In this document: positions 6,286-13,427 of the stretch, piece after piece | Layout of the letters: each line of letters begins with the position of its first letter | Numbering within the stretch: position 1 is the first letter of the stretch | NCBI GenBank assembly: GCA_036554605.1 | Contig: DATBMY010000242.1 | Location: 1-37,494 of the forward strand | Origin: DATBMY01 sp036554605 | GTDB taxonomy: Bacteria; Acidobacteriota; Blastocatellia; UBA7656 | Length of the DNA stretch: 37,494 bases | Direction: 5' to 3' | The notes under the pieces: model-generated | Seen by the model: the letters and a program-made list of their open reading frames with translations, nothing else | Told to the model about the DNA's origin: nothing | Database searches by the model: none | Made by a program: the position numbers and the translations under genes

Positions 6286-9035
6286 CCAAAGAGGGGATCG
6301 CCTCAGACCTGTTTAGCACCCTGGACATGCTGGCCCTGGAACGCCTGAAGGATGGCTCCTTCAGGCTGGTAGGCGCCGTGCCCGAATGGTTCGAGCATCT
6401 ATACCCCGCGGCCATTTCAGATCCTGAATACTTGAAGCTCACCGAAAAGCTCATCTTTCTGGAAAGCTTTCTTACCGAGGCCGAGGAGTTCTGGGCCGCA
6501 AACGGCAGCGGGCGATTGAAGTCGGGCTCCTGGAGCGAGACCGACGCGGCGGGCGTCGAGCAGCATCTTGAAGCGTCCGCAATCTGTCTGGCCGACAGGA
6601 AAGTCCTGCTGATAGAGCCGCTCAAGTTTACACACGAAGAAGTGCAGGCCATAGTCCAGAAGGCCAGAGAGAAGAGCCTCGATTACCAGCGACTCGCCCG
6701 CGCGGAAGAGGCGTTGCGCAAGAGCGAGGCCAAGAACCGCGCCCTGCTCAATGCCATCCCGGACGTGATGTACCTGATAAGCAAGGACGGCATATACCTC
6801 GACTACAAATCGCCCCGCGAGTCGGCGGCGCTTTTGCCTCCGCCGGACCTGCTGATAGGCAAGAGCGTCGCCGAGGTTCTGCCGGCGAGGCTGGCGGCGC
6901 AGTTTATGCCATACATCGAGCGGGCCATGGGCACGGGCGACACGGAGGTATTCGAATACCAGCTTGCGGCGAAGGATCAGGTGAGGGATTTTGAGGCGCG
7001 CATAGTGACGAGCGGCGAGGACGAAGTACTGGCCATCGTGCGCGACATCACCAAGCGCAAGCGGTTAGAACGCGACCTGATCGCCGCGCGCGAGGCGGCG
7101 CTCGACGCGAGCCGCGCCAAGGGCGAGTTCCTGGCCAACATGAGTCACGAGATACGCTCTCCCATGAACGGCGTAATCGGCATGACGGGATTGCTTCTGG
7201 AAACCAGATTGAGCCCGGAACAAAGAGAGTATGCCGAGACCGTCAGGTCGAGCGCCGACGCGCTGCTGACGATCATCAATGACATACTCGACTTCTCAAA
7301 GATAGAAGCAGGCAAGCTCCAGTTCGAAACGCTCGATTTCGACCTGCGCGAGAGCGTTGAAGGAGTGGCAAGGCTGCTTGCCGAGCGCGCGCAGGCCAAA
7401 GGCATAGAGATGGTCGCGATGATAGACAGCGACGTGCCGGCGCGGTTGCGGGGCGATCCGGGCAGGGTCCGTCAGGTGCTCACCAACCTCGCGGGCAACG
7501 CCGTCAAGTTCACAGAACAGGGCGAGGTGGTTATTCGCGTTTCAAAGCAGAGCGAGACCGCCACGCATGCCACCCTCAAGTTCGACGTGATCGATTCTGG
7601 CATAGGCATCCCCGAGCAGGCCCAGGGCCGTCTCTTCCAACCCTTCTCTCAGGCCGACGGCTCGACAACGCGCAGGTACGGGGGGACCGGGCTGGGGCTT
7701 GCCATCTCTAAACAGCTTGTAGAAATGATGGGCGGGCGGATAGGCCTGACGAGCGCCGAAGGCAAGGGCTCGACTTTCTCTTTCACGGCCAGGTTCGAAA
7801 AACAGCATGGCGCCGGTTCCGCCCCGCCCCACAGAAGAGAGCTTGAAGGCTTGAGCCTCCTCGTGGCGGCAGCGCATCAAGCCACGCGAGAGATGGTCGG
7901 CTCCGAATGCGCGCACCAGGCTATGAACGTGCGCGAGGCTACGAGCGGGGCGCAAGCGCTTGAAACCCTACGCGAAGAGGCCGCGCGCGGCGCGCCCTGC
8001 CGCGTCGCCGTTCTGGACCTCGGCCTCGGCGATATGGATGGGCTGGCGCTAGCCCGTGAAATCAAATCCGACCCGGCCATCGCCTCGACCAGGCTTGTGA
8101 TGCTGACGCCGCTCGGCTTTAAGGGCGATCTGGCAAGGGAGGCGGGCATAGAGGCCATCGTCACCAAGCCCGTGAAACAGGCGCAGCTGCTGGATCGACT
8201 CGCGGAACTTATCACCGGCGAGGAGCCTTCAGCCGGGTCGAAAGGCGCGGCCGCGCAACCGGCTCCAGCGCGCGATCTTTCGCGCGCGCGCATACTGGTT
8301 GCGGACGACAACCTTGTAAACCGAAAGGTTGCTCTCGGGCAGCTACGACAGCTTGGCTACGGCGCCGAAGCGGTGGCGAGCGGTCCCGAGGTTCTTGAGG
8401 CGCTTGAAAAGAGGGCATACGATCTGATCCTGCTCGATTGCCAGATGCCGGAAATGGACGGCTATGAGGTGACGGCCGAGATAAGGCGCCGCGAAGGGTC
8501 CGGCAAGCACACGCCAATCGTCGCCGTTACCGCGCATGCTATGGAAGAGGCCAGAAAGAAGTGTCTGGAAGCAGGGATGGATGATTACCTCAGCAAGCCT
8601 GTGAAGGTCGAGGCGCTCGCGGCCGTGCTCGATCGTTGGGTTCCGGATGCGGGTGAGACGGCGGAGGCCCCGGCGGACGAGAGCTTCGCCGTCGACCTGT
8701 TTGCGAATATACGCAAGTTTGCTGGAAACGCTGTTAGCCCTCAACTCGTGATCGAAGTAATAGAACTCTTTCTTGAGGACACGCCTCTGCGCCTTGAGAC
8801 AATGCGCGAAGGGCTGGCCGGGGGTGAGGCGGGCGCGGTTGCAAAGGCCGCGCATGCGCTCAAGGGCGGCTGCCATTACGTCGGGGCGACGAGGATGGCC
8901 GAGCTATGCAATAAGCTGGAGGACCTGGGCCACGCGGGGACTGTCGAAGGGATGCAGGCCCACCTGTCGGCGCTGGAACGGGAGTTTGGCCGCGTACGGC
9001 GCTTCCTGGAAACCGAAAGAGGCTCGATAAAATAA
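6282..9035 (+). CDS. Hybrid sensor histidine kinase with PAS, two receiver domains and HPt
   Basis: A 917-residue cytoplasmic phosphorelay protein. Domains: an unclassified N-terminal input region (1-130), a short coiled linker, PAS (about 145-260), HisKA with phospho-acceptor His289 (MSHEIRSPMNG), HATPase with the N-box around Asn402/Asn406 and G1 DSGIGIP (438-444), receiver 1 (about 523-645), receiver 2 (about 669-787), and HPt with His858 (AAHALKGG). Receiver 1 keeps Asp579 but its acidic pair is replaced by AAAH, so it may be a poor acceptor. Receiver 2 is intact: Asp675/Asp676, Asp719 and Lys772. No membrane helix is present, so the signal probably comes through a cytoplasmic partner. 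The ATG overlaps the GTPase stop by 4 nt, which suggests the GTPase or the OmpA-domain protein feeds into this kinase. Likely outputs are the receiver-only protein and the NarL-type regulator on either side. Confidence 0.93.
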   Translation: MTKEGIASDLFSTLDMLALERLKDGSFRLVGAVPEWFEHLYPAAISDPEYLKLTEKLIFLESFLTEAEEFWAANGSGRLKSGSWSETDAAGVEQHLEASAICLADRKVLLIEPLKFTHEEVQAIVQKAREKSLDYQRLARAEEALRKSEAKNRALLNAIPDVMYLISKDGIYLDYKSPRESAALLPPPDLLIGKSVAEVLPARLAAQFMPYIERAMGTGDTEVFEYQLAAKDQVRDFEARIVTSGEDEVLAIVRDITKRKRLERDLIAAREAALDASRAKGEFLANMSHEIRSPMNGVIGMTGLLLETRLSPEQREYAETVRSSADALLTIINDILDFSKIEAGKLQFETLDFDLRESVEGVARLLAERAQAKGIEMVAMIDSDVPARLRGDPGRVRQVLTNLAGNAVKFTEQGEVVIRVSKQSETATHATLKFDVIDSGIGIPEQAQGRLFQPFSQADGSTTRRYGGTGLGLAISKQLVEMMGGRIGLTSAEGKGSTFSFTARFEKQHGAGSAPPHRRELEGLSLLVAAAHQATREMVGSECAHQAMNVREATSGAQALETLREEAARGAPCRVAVLDLGLGDMDGLALAREIKSDPAIASTRLVMLTPLGFKGDLAREAGIEAIVTKPVKQAQLLDRLAELITGEEPSAGSKGAAAQPAPARDLSRARILVADDNLVNRKVALGQLRQLGYGAEAVASGPEVLEALEKRAYDLILLDCQMPEMDGYEVTAEIRRREGSGKHTPIVAVTAHAMEEARKKCLEAGMDDYLSKPVKVEALAAVLDRWVPDAGETAEAPADESFAVDLFANIRKFAGNAVSPQLVIEVIELFLEDTPLRLETMREGLAGGEAGAVAKAAHALKGGCHYVGATRMAELCNKLEDLGHAGTVEGMQAHLSALEREFGRVRRFLETERGSIK

Positions 9036-9037
9036 AA

Positions 9038-9079
9038 AATAGCACCGTGGTGCTATAAGAAAAGCAGCGCGGAGCGATG
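9038..9079. repeat. 42-nt dispersed repeat, copy 1, headed by a perfect palindrome
   Basis: Begins with the inverted repeat ATAGCACCGTGGTGCTAT (9039-9056) and continues TATAAGAAAAGCAGC and GCGGAGCGATG. A second copy is at 10030-10071. The shared 27-nt 3' part differs at only two positions. It lies directly after the hybrid kinase stop. Confidence 0.6.
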
Positions 9080-9114
9080 CGCGGGAAAGTCAACCGTGAT
9101 GTAATCCGCGGTGT

Positions 9115-9180
9115 AAAGAGCGCGCTTATGCATTGATGGGTTCACTACATTGTGATGGATTAAGCGCGCTCTTTTTTTTC
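9115..9180 (+). terminator. Rho-independent terminator after the hybrid kinase gene
   Basis: A 14-bp perfect stem, AAAGAGCGCGCTTA (9115-9128) pairing with TAAGCGCGCTCTTT (9161-9174), runs into eight T residues (9172-9179). The 32-nt loop is unusually long. It should end the transcript that began upstream of 2814 or 3420 and so separates the NarL-type regulator into its own unit. Confidence 0.75.
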
Positions 9181-9245
9181 GCGGCGAATCTCGAATGTAC
9201 TGACTCGCGAATTCGAGAATCAATACTTGCGTTGCCGGCCGGAAG

Positions 9246-9974
9246 ATGCCTAAAGTAGAAGGCGTCGGTTTAATGCACGAGAGATTCGCAATGGTATCGT
9301 CCGGCAAAAAGCCCATACGAGTAATGCTTGTCGAAGACCACCCGGTGGTCCGCGCGGGGGTGCGCACGCTCATACAGAACCGCGAGGGCATGACGATGGT
9401 GGGGGAAGCAGGCAACAGAAGCGAGGCCGTCGCGGTCGCCGGCAGCGAGCGCCCCGATATAATTCTGCTCGATCTCGACCTGGGCGACGAAAGCGGACTT
9501 GATCTCATTGAAACCTTGCTAGAAGCATCCGGCCAGGGGCGCGTAATCATACTGACCGGGACGCGCGACCCTGAAGGTCACCAGCGCGCGTTAAGCCTGG
9601 GCGCGATGGGCGTTGTGCGCAAGGAGAAGGCTCCGGAGGCGCTGCTTTCCGCCATCGAAATGGTACACGCGGGCGAAGCCTGGCTCGATCCATCGCTTGC
9701 GGCGCGGGTACTTGGCGAGGTGTCGAAGGCCAGCAAGCCAAAGAAGCCCGATCCTGAAGCGGAAAAAATAGCCACCCTTACCGAAAGAGAGCGCGAGGTG
9801 GTAGGGCTTGTCGGCGAAGGGCTCAAGAACAAGCAGATAGCCGAGCGATTGTTCATCAGCGAATGGACCGTGCGCCACCATATCACTTCAATATTCAGCA
9901 AGCTTGAGGTATCGGACCGCGTAGAATTAATAATGTTCGCCTATCGCCAGGGCCTTGCCAAACCTCCCGGGTGA
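9246..9974 (+). CDS. NarL/FixJ-type response regulator with LuxR HTH
   Basis: A 242-residue DNA-binding response regulator. The receiver domain (about 24-145) has Glu30/Asp31, phospho-acceptor Asp76 (ILLDLDLG), Thr104 and Lys126. The C-terminal LuxR-type HTH (about 175-238) opens with the classic LTEREREVVGLVGEGLKNKQIA and has the recognition-helix region ISEWTVRHHITSIFSKL. It is a close relative of the receiver-only protein at 2814-3257. The start at 9246 is uncertain: Met16 at 9291 would give a 227-residue protein and neither start has a strong ribosome binding site. Position just after the hybrid kinase makes it the likely transcriptional output of that relay, though a terminator separates the two genes. 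Confidence 0.9.
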   Translation: MPKVEGVGLMHERFAMVSSGKKPIRVMLVEDHPVVRAGVRTLIQNREGMTMVGEAGNRSEAVAVAGSERPDIILLDLDLGDESGLDLIETLLEASGQGRVIILTGTRDPEGHQRALSLGAMGVVRKEKAPEALLSAIEMVHAGEAWLDPSLAARVLGEVSKASKPKKPDPEAEKIATLTEREREVVGLVGEGLKNKQIAERLFISEWTVRHHITSIFSKLEVSDRVELIMFAYRQGLAKPPG

Positions 9975-10288
9975 AGCTCTCCTCCCCGCGGCTCTCATAG
10001 CACCGGGGTGCTATAAACTCACGCAAAAAAATAGGGCAATCGGGCTATAAGAAAGGCAGCCCGGAGCGATGTGCTATTTCCGCGGTCATGGTCTAATGAG
10101 CGCCTGTGAGGAATTGAATGGGGCGGCAGGCAACTGCGCCCCGAGTGTTTTGAAAACTTGAGGCGGATTAACCATTAGCGAAGTAGCTCCGGGGGAGACG
10201 CGCCCGCCCGGATGTCTGCTTAGCTGCCGAGCGGGCGCGGGCGATGGGGAATGACAGCCGCGCCCGCCGGCTAATTGGGGGTGGAGAA
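9975..10288. other. Intergenic region with palindromes and a GC hairpin
   Basis: This 314-nt stretch holds an isolated perfect palindrome ATAGCACCGGGGTGCTAT (9997-10014), the second 42-nt repeat copy (10030-10071), and a 10-bp hairpin GCGGGCGCGG (10231-10240) / CCGCGCCCGC (10258-10267) just upstream of the next gene. I see no convincing promoter and no gene. Confidence 0.5.
10030..10071. repeat. 42-nt dispersed repeat, copy 2
   Basis: Same layout and length as the copy at 9038-9079: AATAG, a short GC-rich inverted core, then CTATAAGAAAGGCAGCC and CGGAGCGATG. In this copy the core is GGCAATCGGGC instead of CACCGTGGTGC, while the remaining 27 nt match at 25 positions. A core that varies while its ability to pair is partly kept is typical of structured or protein-bound repeats. 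Confidence 0.55.
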
Positions 10289-10642
10289 TTGCATAATTCA
10301 GATAACATTGAAACCGTATTTAATGAGGATATCGCGAAAGAGATGACTATCGAAGGTCTGTGCCTGGCCGGTGAAATAATGATACGGACCGGCAACAGCA
10401 TATACAGCTTTTTGGTGACGGACCCGTTTGAGAGGCGTGGCATCTTATCGGGTGGAGCACTCGATGAGAGGGCGGTTACCGCGGCTCTGGTAGGGTCGGT
10501 CGTAGAGGGCGAGGGCGGATCTTGCACATTTCTGTCGGGGCTGAAGACGGGGGCTCGGGCCCTCTTTTATATAGAGATCGGGCAGGATGTGAAGAGGCTG
10601 CTTACCTCAGCCATTACGGACCTGTTCCATGTACAACTATAG
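10289..10642 (+). CDS. Small conserved-looking protein of unknown function
   Basis: A soluble protein of 117 residues if translation begins at the TTG at 10289, which follows GGGGGTGGAGAA. An in-frame ATG at 10244 would add 15 residues, but it lies inside a GC hairpin loop and has no spaced ribosome binding site, so I prefer the later start. The protein has no signal peptide or membrane helix. Recognisable features are a GNSIYSFLVTDPFERRGILSGG stretch in two parts around the middle and an acidic character overall. I do not recognise the family. It overlaps the following receiver gene by 14 nt, so the two are co-translated and may work together in signalling. Confidence 0.6.
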   Translation: MHNSDNIETVFNEDIAKEMTIEGLCLAGEIMIRTGNSIYSFLVTDPFERRGILSGGALDERAVTAALVGSVVEGEGGSCTFLSGLKTGARALFYIEIGQDVKRLLTSAITDLFHVQL

Positions 10643-11240
10643 AATAGTAACGCCTCTCATAGTCGACGAAAGAGCCGGTGATGCGCCGGGACGAGAGAAG
10701 AAGCCCCTCGATCCGGCGCCCTCGCGGGCAGGCATATTTGGCAAAGGTTACTTTGACGAAGGTCTTCCCGAGTTAGGCGATACGGGCGGGAAGAGAAAAG
10801 AGCCTGTTGAGTATAACGCCGGCGCCCTGGCGAAGAAGAGAATACTCTATGTCGAAGATTGCGAGGACATCAGCGAAGCAGTCGTCCGGTTTTTGACATT
10901 AGAAGGCTACAGCGTCTTACCCACAGACTCGATTGCGAAAGCCGTAGAGCTTGCCGCGATTGAAGGGTTCGACCTCTACCTGGTCGGCGATTGTCTTCCG
11001 CTCGGCTCAAACCTCGAATTGATCCGGCGAATCAACGCGCGGGATTTAACAACCCCGGTCATCTTGTATTCCACGCAGGTTTACGAGTCCTATATCGAAA
11101 GGGGTAAGAAGGCCGGCGCGCACCTGTTTGTCGGGAAGCTCGCCGATGTCGATTACCTGCTTGATAGCATCCGCGGGTTGATGGGCAGATCGGAAAACGC
11201 GCCCCTTTTGCCCGGCGCGAAATCCGAAGGAGCTCATTAA
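10629..11240 (+). CDS. Receiver-domain protein with degenerate phosphorylation site
   Basis: A 203-residue protein. Residues 1-68 are a low-complexity charged extension and 71-185 are a CheY-like receiver fold: acidic cluster Glu76/Asp77 (YVEDCED), a beta3 strand FDLYLVGDCLPLG, Ser148/Thr149 and Lys170. In beta3 the usual Asp position is Gly120, with Asp121 one place later, and the conserved Lys is followed by Leu rather than Pro. Phosphorylation is therefore doubtful; it may be a pseudo-receiver. There is no output domain. The start overlaps the previous gene by 14 nt. The intact receiver-only protein at 18662-19057 is a relative (both share the VEDxED and YS elements). Confidence 0.75.
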   Translation: MYNYRIVTPLIVDERAGDAPGREKKPLDPAPSRAGIFGKGYFDEGLPELGDTGGKRKEPVEYNAGALAKKRILYVEDCEDISEAVVRFLTLEGYSVLPTDSIAKAVELAAIEGFDLYLVGDCLPLGSNLELIRRINARDLTTPVILYSTQVYESYIERGKKAGAHLFVGKLADVDYLLDSIRGLMGRSENAPLLPGAKSEGAH

Positions 11241-11467
11241 GGGCCTGTTCAGCTTTAGCACAGAGAGCGGGCACTCTGCCGCCTGAAAAGATTCGGAAAA
11301 GCAGAGCGCCCGGCGCTGATTGCTCTTACCAATCCAGCCTGAAACAATCGCAGCCTCTCATCATCCGGTCCTCGCTTGATTTGCCTTGTTAAAAGCGGCC
11401 ACCGGCGGCTTGATTTCAGGGTAGCGCTCCAATTACTCTCTCACCGCGATATAAGGAGGCAAAGACT

Positions 11468-12085
11468 ATGTTTTGTACCTTCCGTCGTCGAGCCCATCAG
11501 ATTCTATACATATCTCTGGTTCTCATTACCGTAAGCGGCCCGACTGCTTATGCGCAATCCGGGCGAAAAGAAGAATCGCCGCCTGACAAGACTTTTAGAG
11601 GCGGGCTCAATCAAATCAAAGATGCGGAAGCGCCACGGCCCGTGCGCAATGATGTCGCGCAACCCGGCGAAGAGATCGTCACGCTACGCTATTTCAGAAT
11701 CAAGAAAGGCACCTTCGATCAATTTCTCAAAGCCTCTGTCGAAGGCGTCTGGCCTTATTTTGAAAAGCTCGGCTCTCGGGTGATAGGCATGTGGCAGGTC
11801 TTCACTCCCGCGGGTGTGGATGGCGCTGCCCCGCTCAACAAAGATTATGACGAAGTCTATCTATCGACGCGCTACGCCAGCATCGATCACTGGAAAGCCT
11901 CGCGCGACACCGTAGCGCACGGCGGCAACGGTCCCGATTGGGTGAAGTGCAAAGCCGCGCTCGACCTGCGACGGAGCCTGACGATTTCAACCAGCGTCAT
12001 CTTCTTGAAAGGCGGCATGGCATCGAATGGGCCTTATTTTATGCCCGGTCTGAATGAAACTTACGAGAAGAAAGCTCCGAAATAA
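11468..12085 (+). CDS. Secreted NIPSNAP-like protein
   Basis: A 205-residue protein with a Sec signal peptide (residues 1-29: basic MFCTFRRRAH, hydrophobic core, likely cleavage after AYA). After a variable linker, residues about 68-190 have the dimeric alpha/beta-barrel pattern of NIPSNAP-like proteins: EIVTLRYFRIKKGTFDQFL, then GVWPYFEKLGSRVIGMWQV. The enzymatic role, if any, is unknown for the family. AAGGAGG at 11453-11459 supports the ATG, with 8 nt spacing. The secreted esterase gene starts 37 nt downstream in the same direction, so they are likely co-transcribed. Confidence 0.7.
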   Translation: MFCTFRRRAHQILYISLVLITVSGPTAYAQSGRKEESPPDKTFRGGLNQIKDAEAPRPVRNDVAQPGEEIVTLRYFRIKKGTFDQFLKASVEGVWPYFEKLGSRVIGMWQVFTPAGVDGAAPLNKDYDEVYLSTRYASIDHWKASRDTVAHGGNGPDWVKCKAALDLRRSLTISTSVIFLKGGMASNGPYFMPGLNETYEKKAPK

Positions 12086-12122
12086 TTCGGTTGATAAAGC
12101 TTCATGCAGTCAGGAGGATAAT

Positions 12123-13064
12123 ATGAGGCAAAAAGCGATTTTGATCCTCTTCTTCATCTTCATCGCGGCTGAGAGCGCTTCCGCGAGTCAGCTTATTGAG
12201 GCCAGGGTTGAAACCAGACTGGTGCCGGGTCCTGTCGAGTATGCGGTCTTGTTACCGGATAGCTACGAAAAATCAAAGGATCTGCCTCTGCTGTTTTTCC
12301 TGCATGGCGGAGGCGGCGACAAAAGTTTTCTTGCGCGCATGCGCCCGGTGATTGATGAAATGTGGAAGGCCGGCACGCTGCCGCCCATGGTCATCGTCAC
12401 GCCCAGCGCGGCGCGATCGTTTTATATGGATTACAAAGACGGCACGCAGAAATGGGAGAGCTTTATAGTTACCGAATTCCTGGATCATCTGCGGGCAAAA
12501 TACAAAGTCACGCGCGAGCGCAAAGGTACAATGCTTTTCGGCATCTCGATGGGAGGTATGGGAACGCTGCGCCTTGGGTTCAAGCACCCTGAAAAATTCG
12601 GCGCGCTTGCGGCGATGGAGCCCGGGATCGATCCGGTGCTGAAATGGAGAGACTTGTCATCGCGCTACAAGTTTTATCGCGGGCAGAATTTGATGGAGAC
12701 CATCTTCGGCAAACCTTTTGATGAAGCCTATTGGGAAGCGAATAATGTCGCTACGATCGCTGTAAATCGCGCGGACAAATTGCGCGCCGCGGGACAAAGC
12801 ATATACATCGAAGCAGGCGATGAAGATATGTTCTACCTGCACGAAGCAACTGAGTTTCTACATCGCATACTCTGGGATCAAAAAATTCCGCACGAATACC
12901 ATCTGGTGCGCGGAGCCGATCACGTAGGCAGCACCATTGGCCGGCGCGCAAAAGAAGCATTGGAATTTCTGGCGCGCACGCTCGCCCCGCCACAACCAGA
13001 CCCGGAAGTAGAGGCGGCGCGTAAAAGGCTGGAGCCTTTGAAAAGAGCTGTTGAGAAGAGGTGA
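12123..13064 (+). CDS. Secreted esterase of the alpha/beta-hydrolase fold (esterase D/antigen 85-like)
   Basis: A 313-residue hydrolase with a signal peptide (residues 1-22, MRQKAILILFFIFIAAESASA). The oxyanion-loop HGGGG comes first, the nucleophile elbow is GISMGG with Ser142, and the likely acid and base are Asp233 or Asp235 (AGDED) and His267 (GADHVGS), so the triad seems complete. Sequence style matches the esterase D / antigen 85 group that includes feruloyl and acetyl-xylan esterases; the substrate cannot be told. The start at 12123 is chosen over an in-frame ATG at 12054 because AGGAGG lies at 12112-12117 and the signal peptide begins there; the longer form would also overlap the preceding gene. 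Confidence 0.82.
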   Translation: MRQKAILILFFIFIAAESASASQLIEARVETRLVPGPVEYAVLLPDSYEKSKDLPLLFFLHGGGGDKSFLARMRPVIDEMWKAGTLPPMVIVTPSAARSFYMDYKDGTQKWESFIVTEFLDHLRAKYKVTRERKGTMLFGISMGGMGTLRLGFKHPEKFGALAAMEPGIDPVLKWRDLSSRYKFYRGQNLMETIFGKPFDEAYWEANNVATIAVNRADKLRAAGQSIYIEAGDEDMFYLHEATEFLHRILWDQKIPHEYHLVRGADHVGSTIGRRAKEALEFLARTLAPPQPDPEVEAARKRLEPLKRAVEKR

Positions 13065-13188
13065 GCCTCACCGAGTTTCCTGAATCTGACTTGACATCGA
13101 GCGGGCGCTAGACCACCTGCGATATATGTCGCGCGGCCTGAAGATTGGGGTGTTATTTGTCAAAAGGGGGGAATAGCAGGTCTTTTAT

Positions 13189-13418
13189 ATGACGATGAAA
13201 CCTATCCTTTTCCTGCGCGAACAGGTTGCGGACGTCGGTGAGGCCGAGCTGATCGCGCAACCAGACGGGATCATCAATTGCCCGGCCTGGCTTATCGGTC
13301 ACCTTACTTTTGCGTGTCAGGAACTGGGCGCTACCCGGAGTGGGCCGAGAGGCCGCTTGGGATTCAGTCAGAGGAAAGTATTCGACTTACCAAAGGTCCG
13401 GCGAGCCTGTTCAGATGA
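13189..13418 (+). pseudogene. Likely remnant of a DinB-family protein gene
   Basis: The frame from 13189 starts like a DinB/YfiT-type four-helix protein, with the signature stretch NCPAWLIGHLTFACQELG, but then loses resemblance after about 50 residues. Just past that point another frame gives RYPEWAERPLGIQSEESIRL, which looks like the expected continuation, and it stops at 13416-13418. Full-length relatives are about 150-170 residues; here under 80 can be assembled. A frameshift plus 3' loss is the simplest reading. Extending the first frame to 13494 would overlap the convergent TonB-type gene. Confidence 0.4.
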
Positions 13419-13427
13419 CCGGCATAC

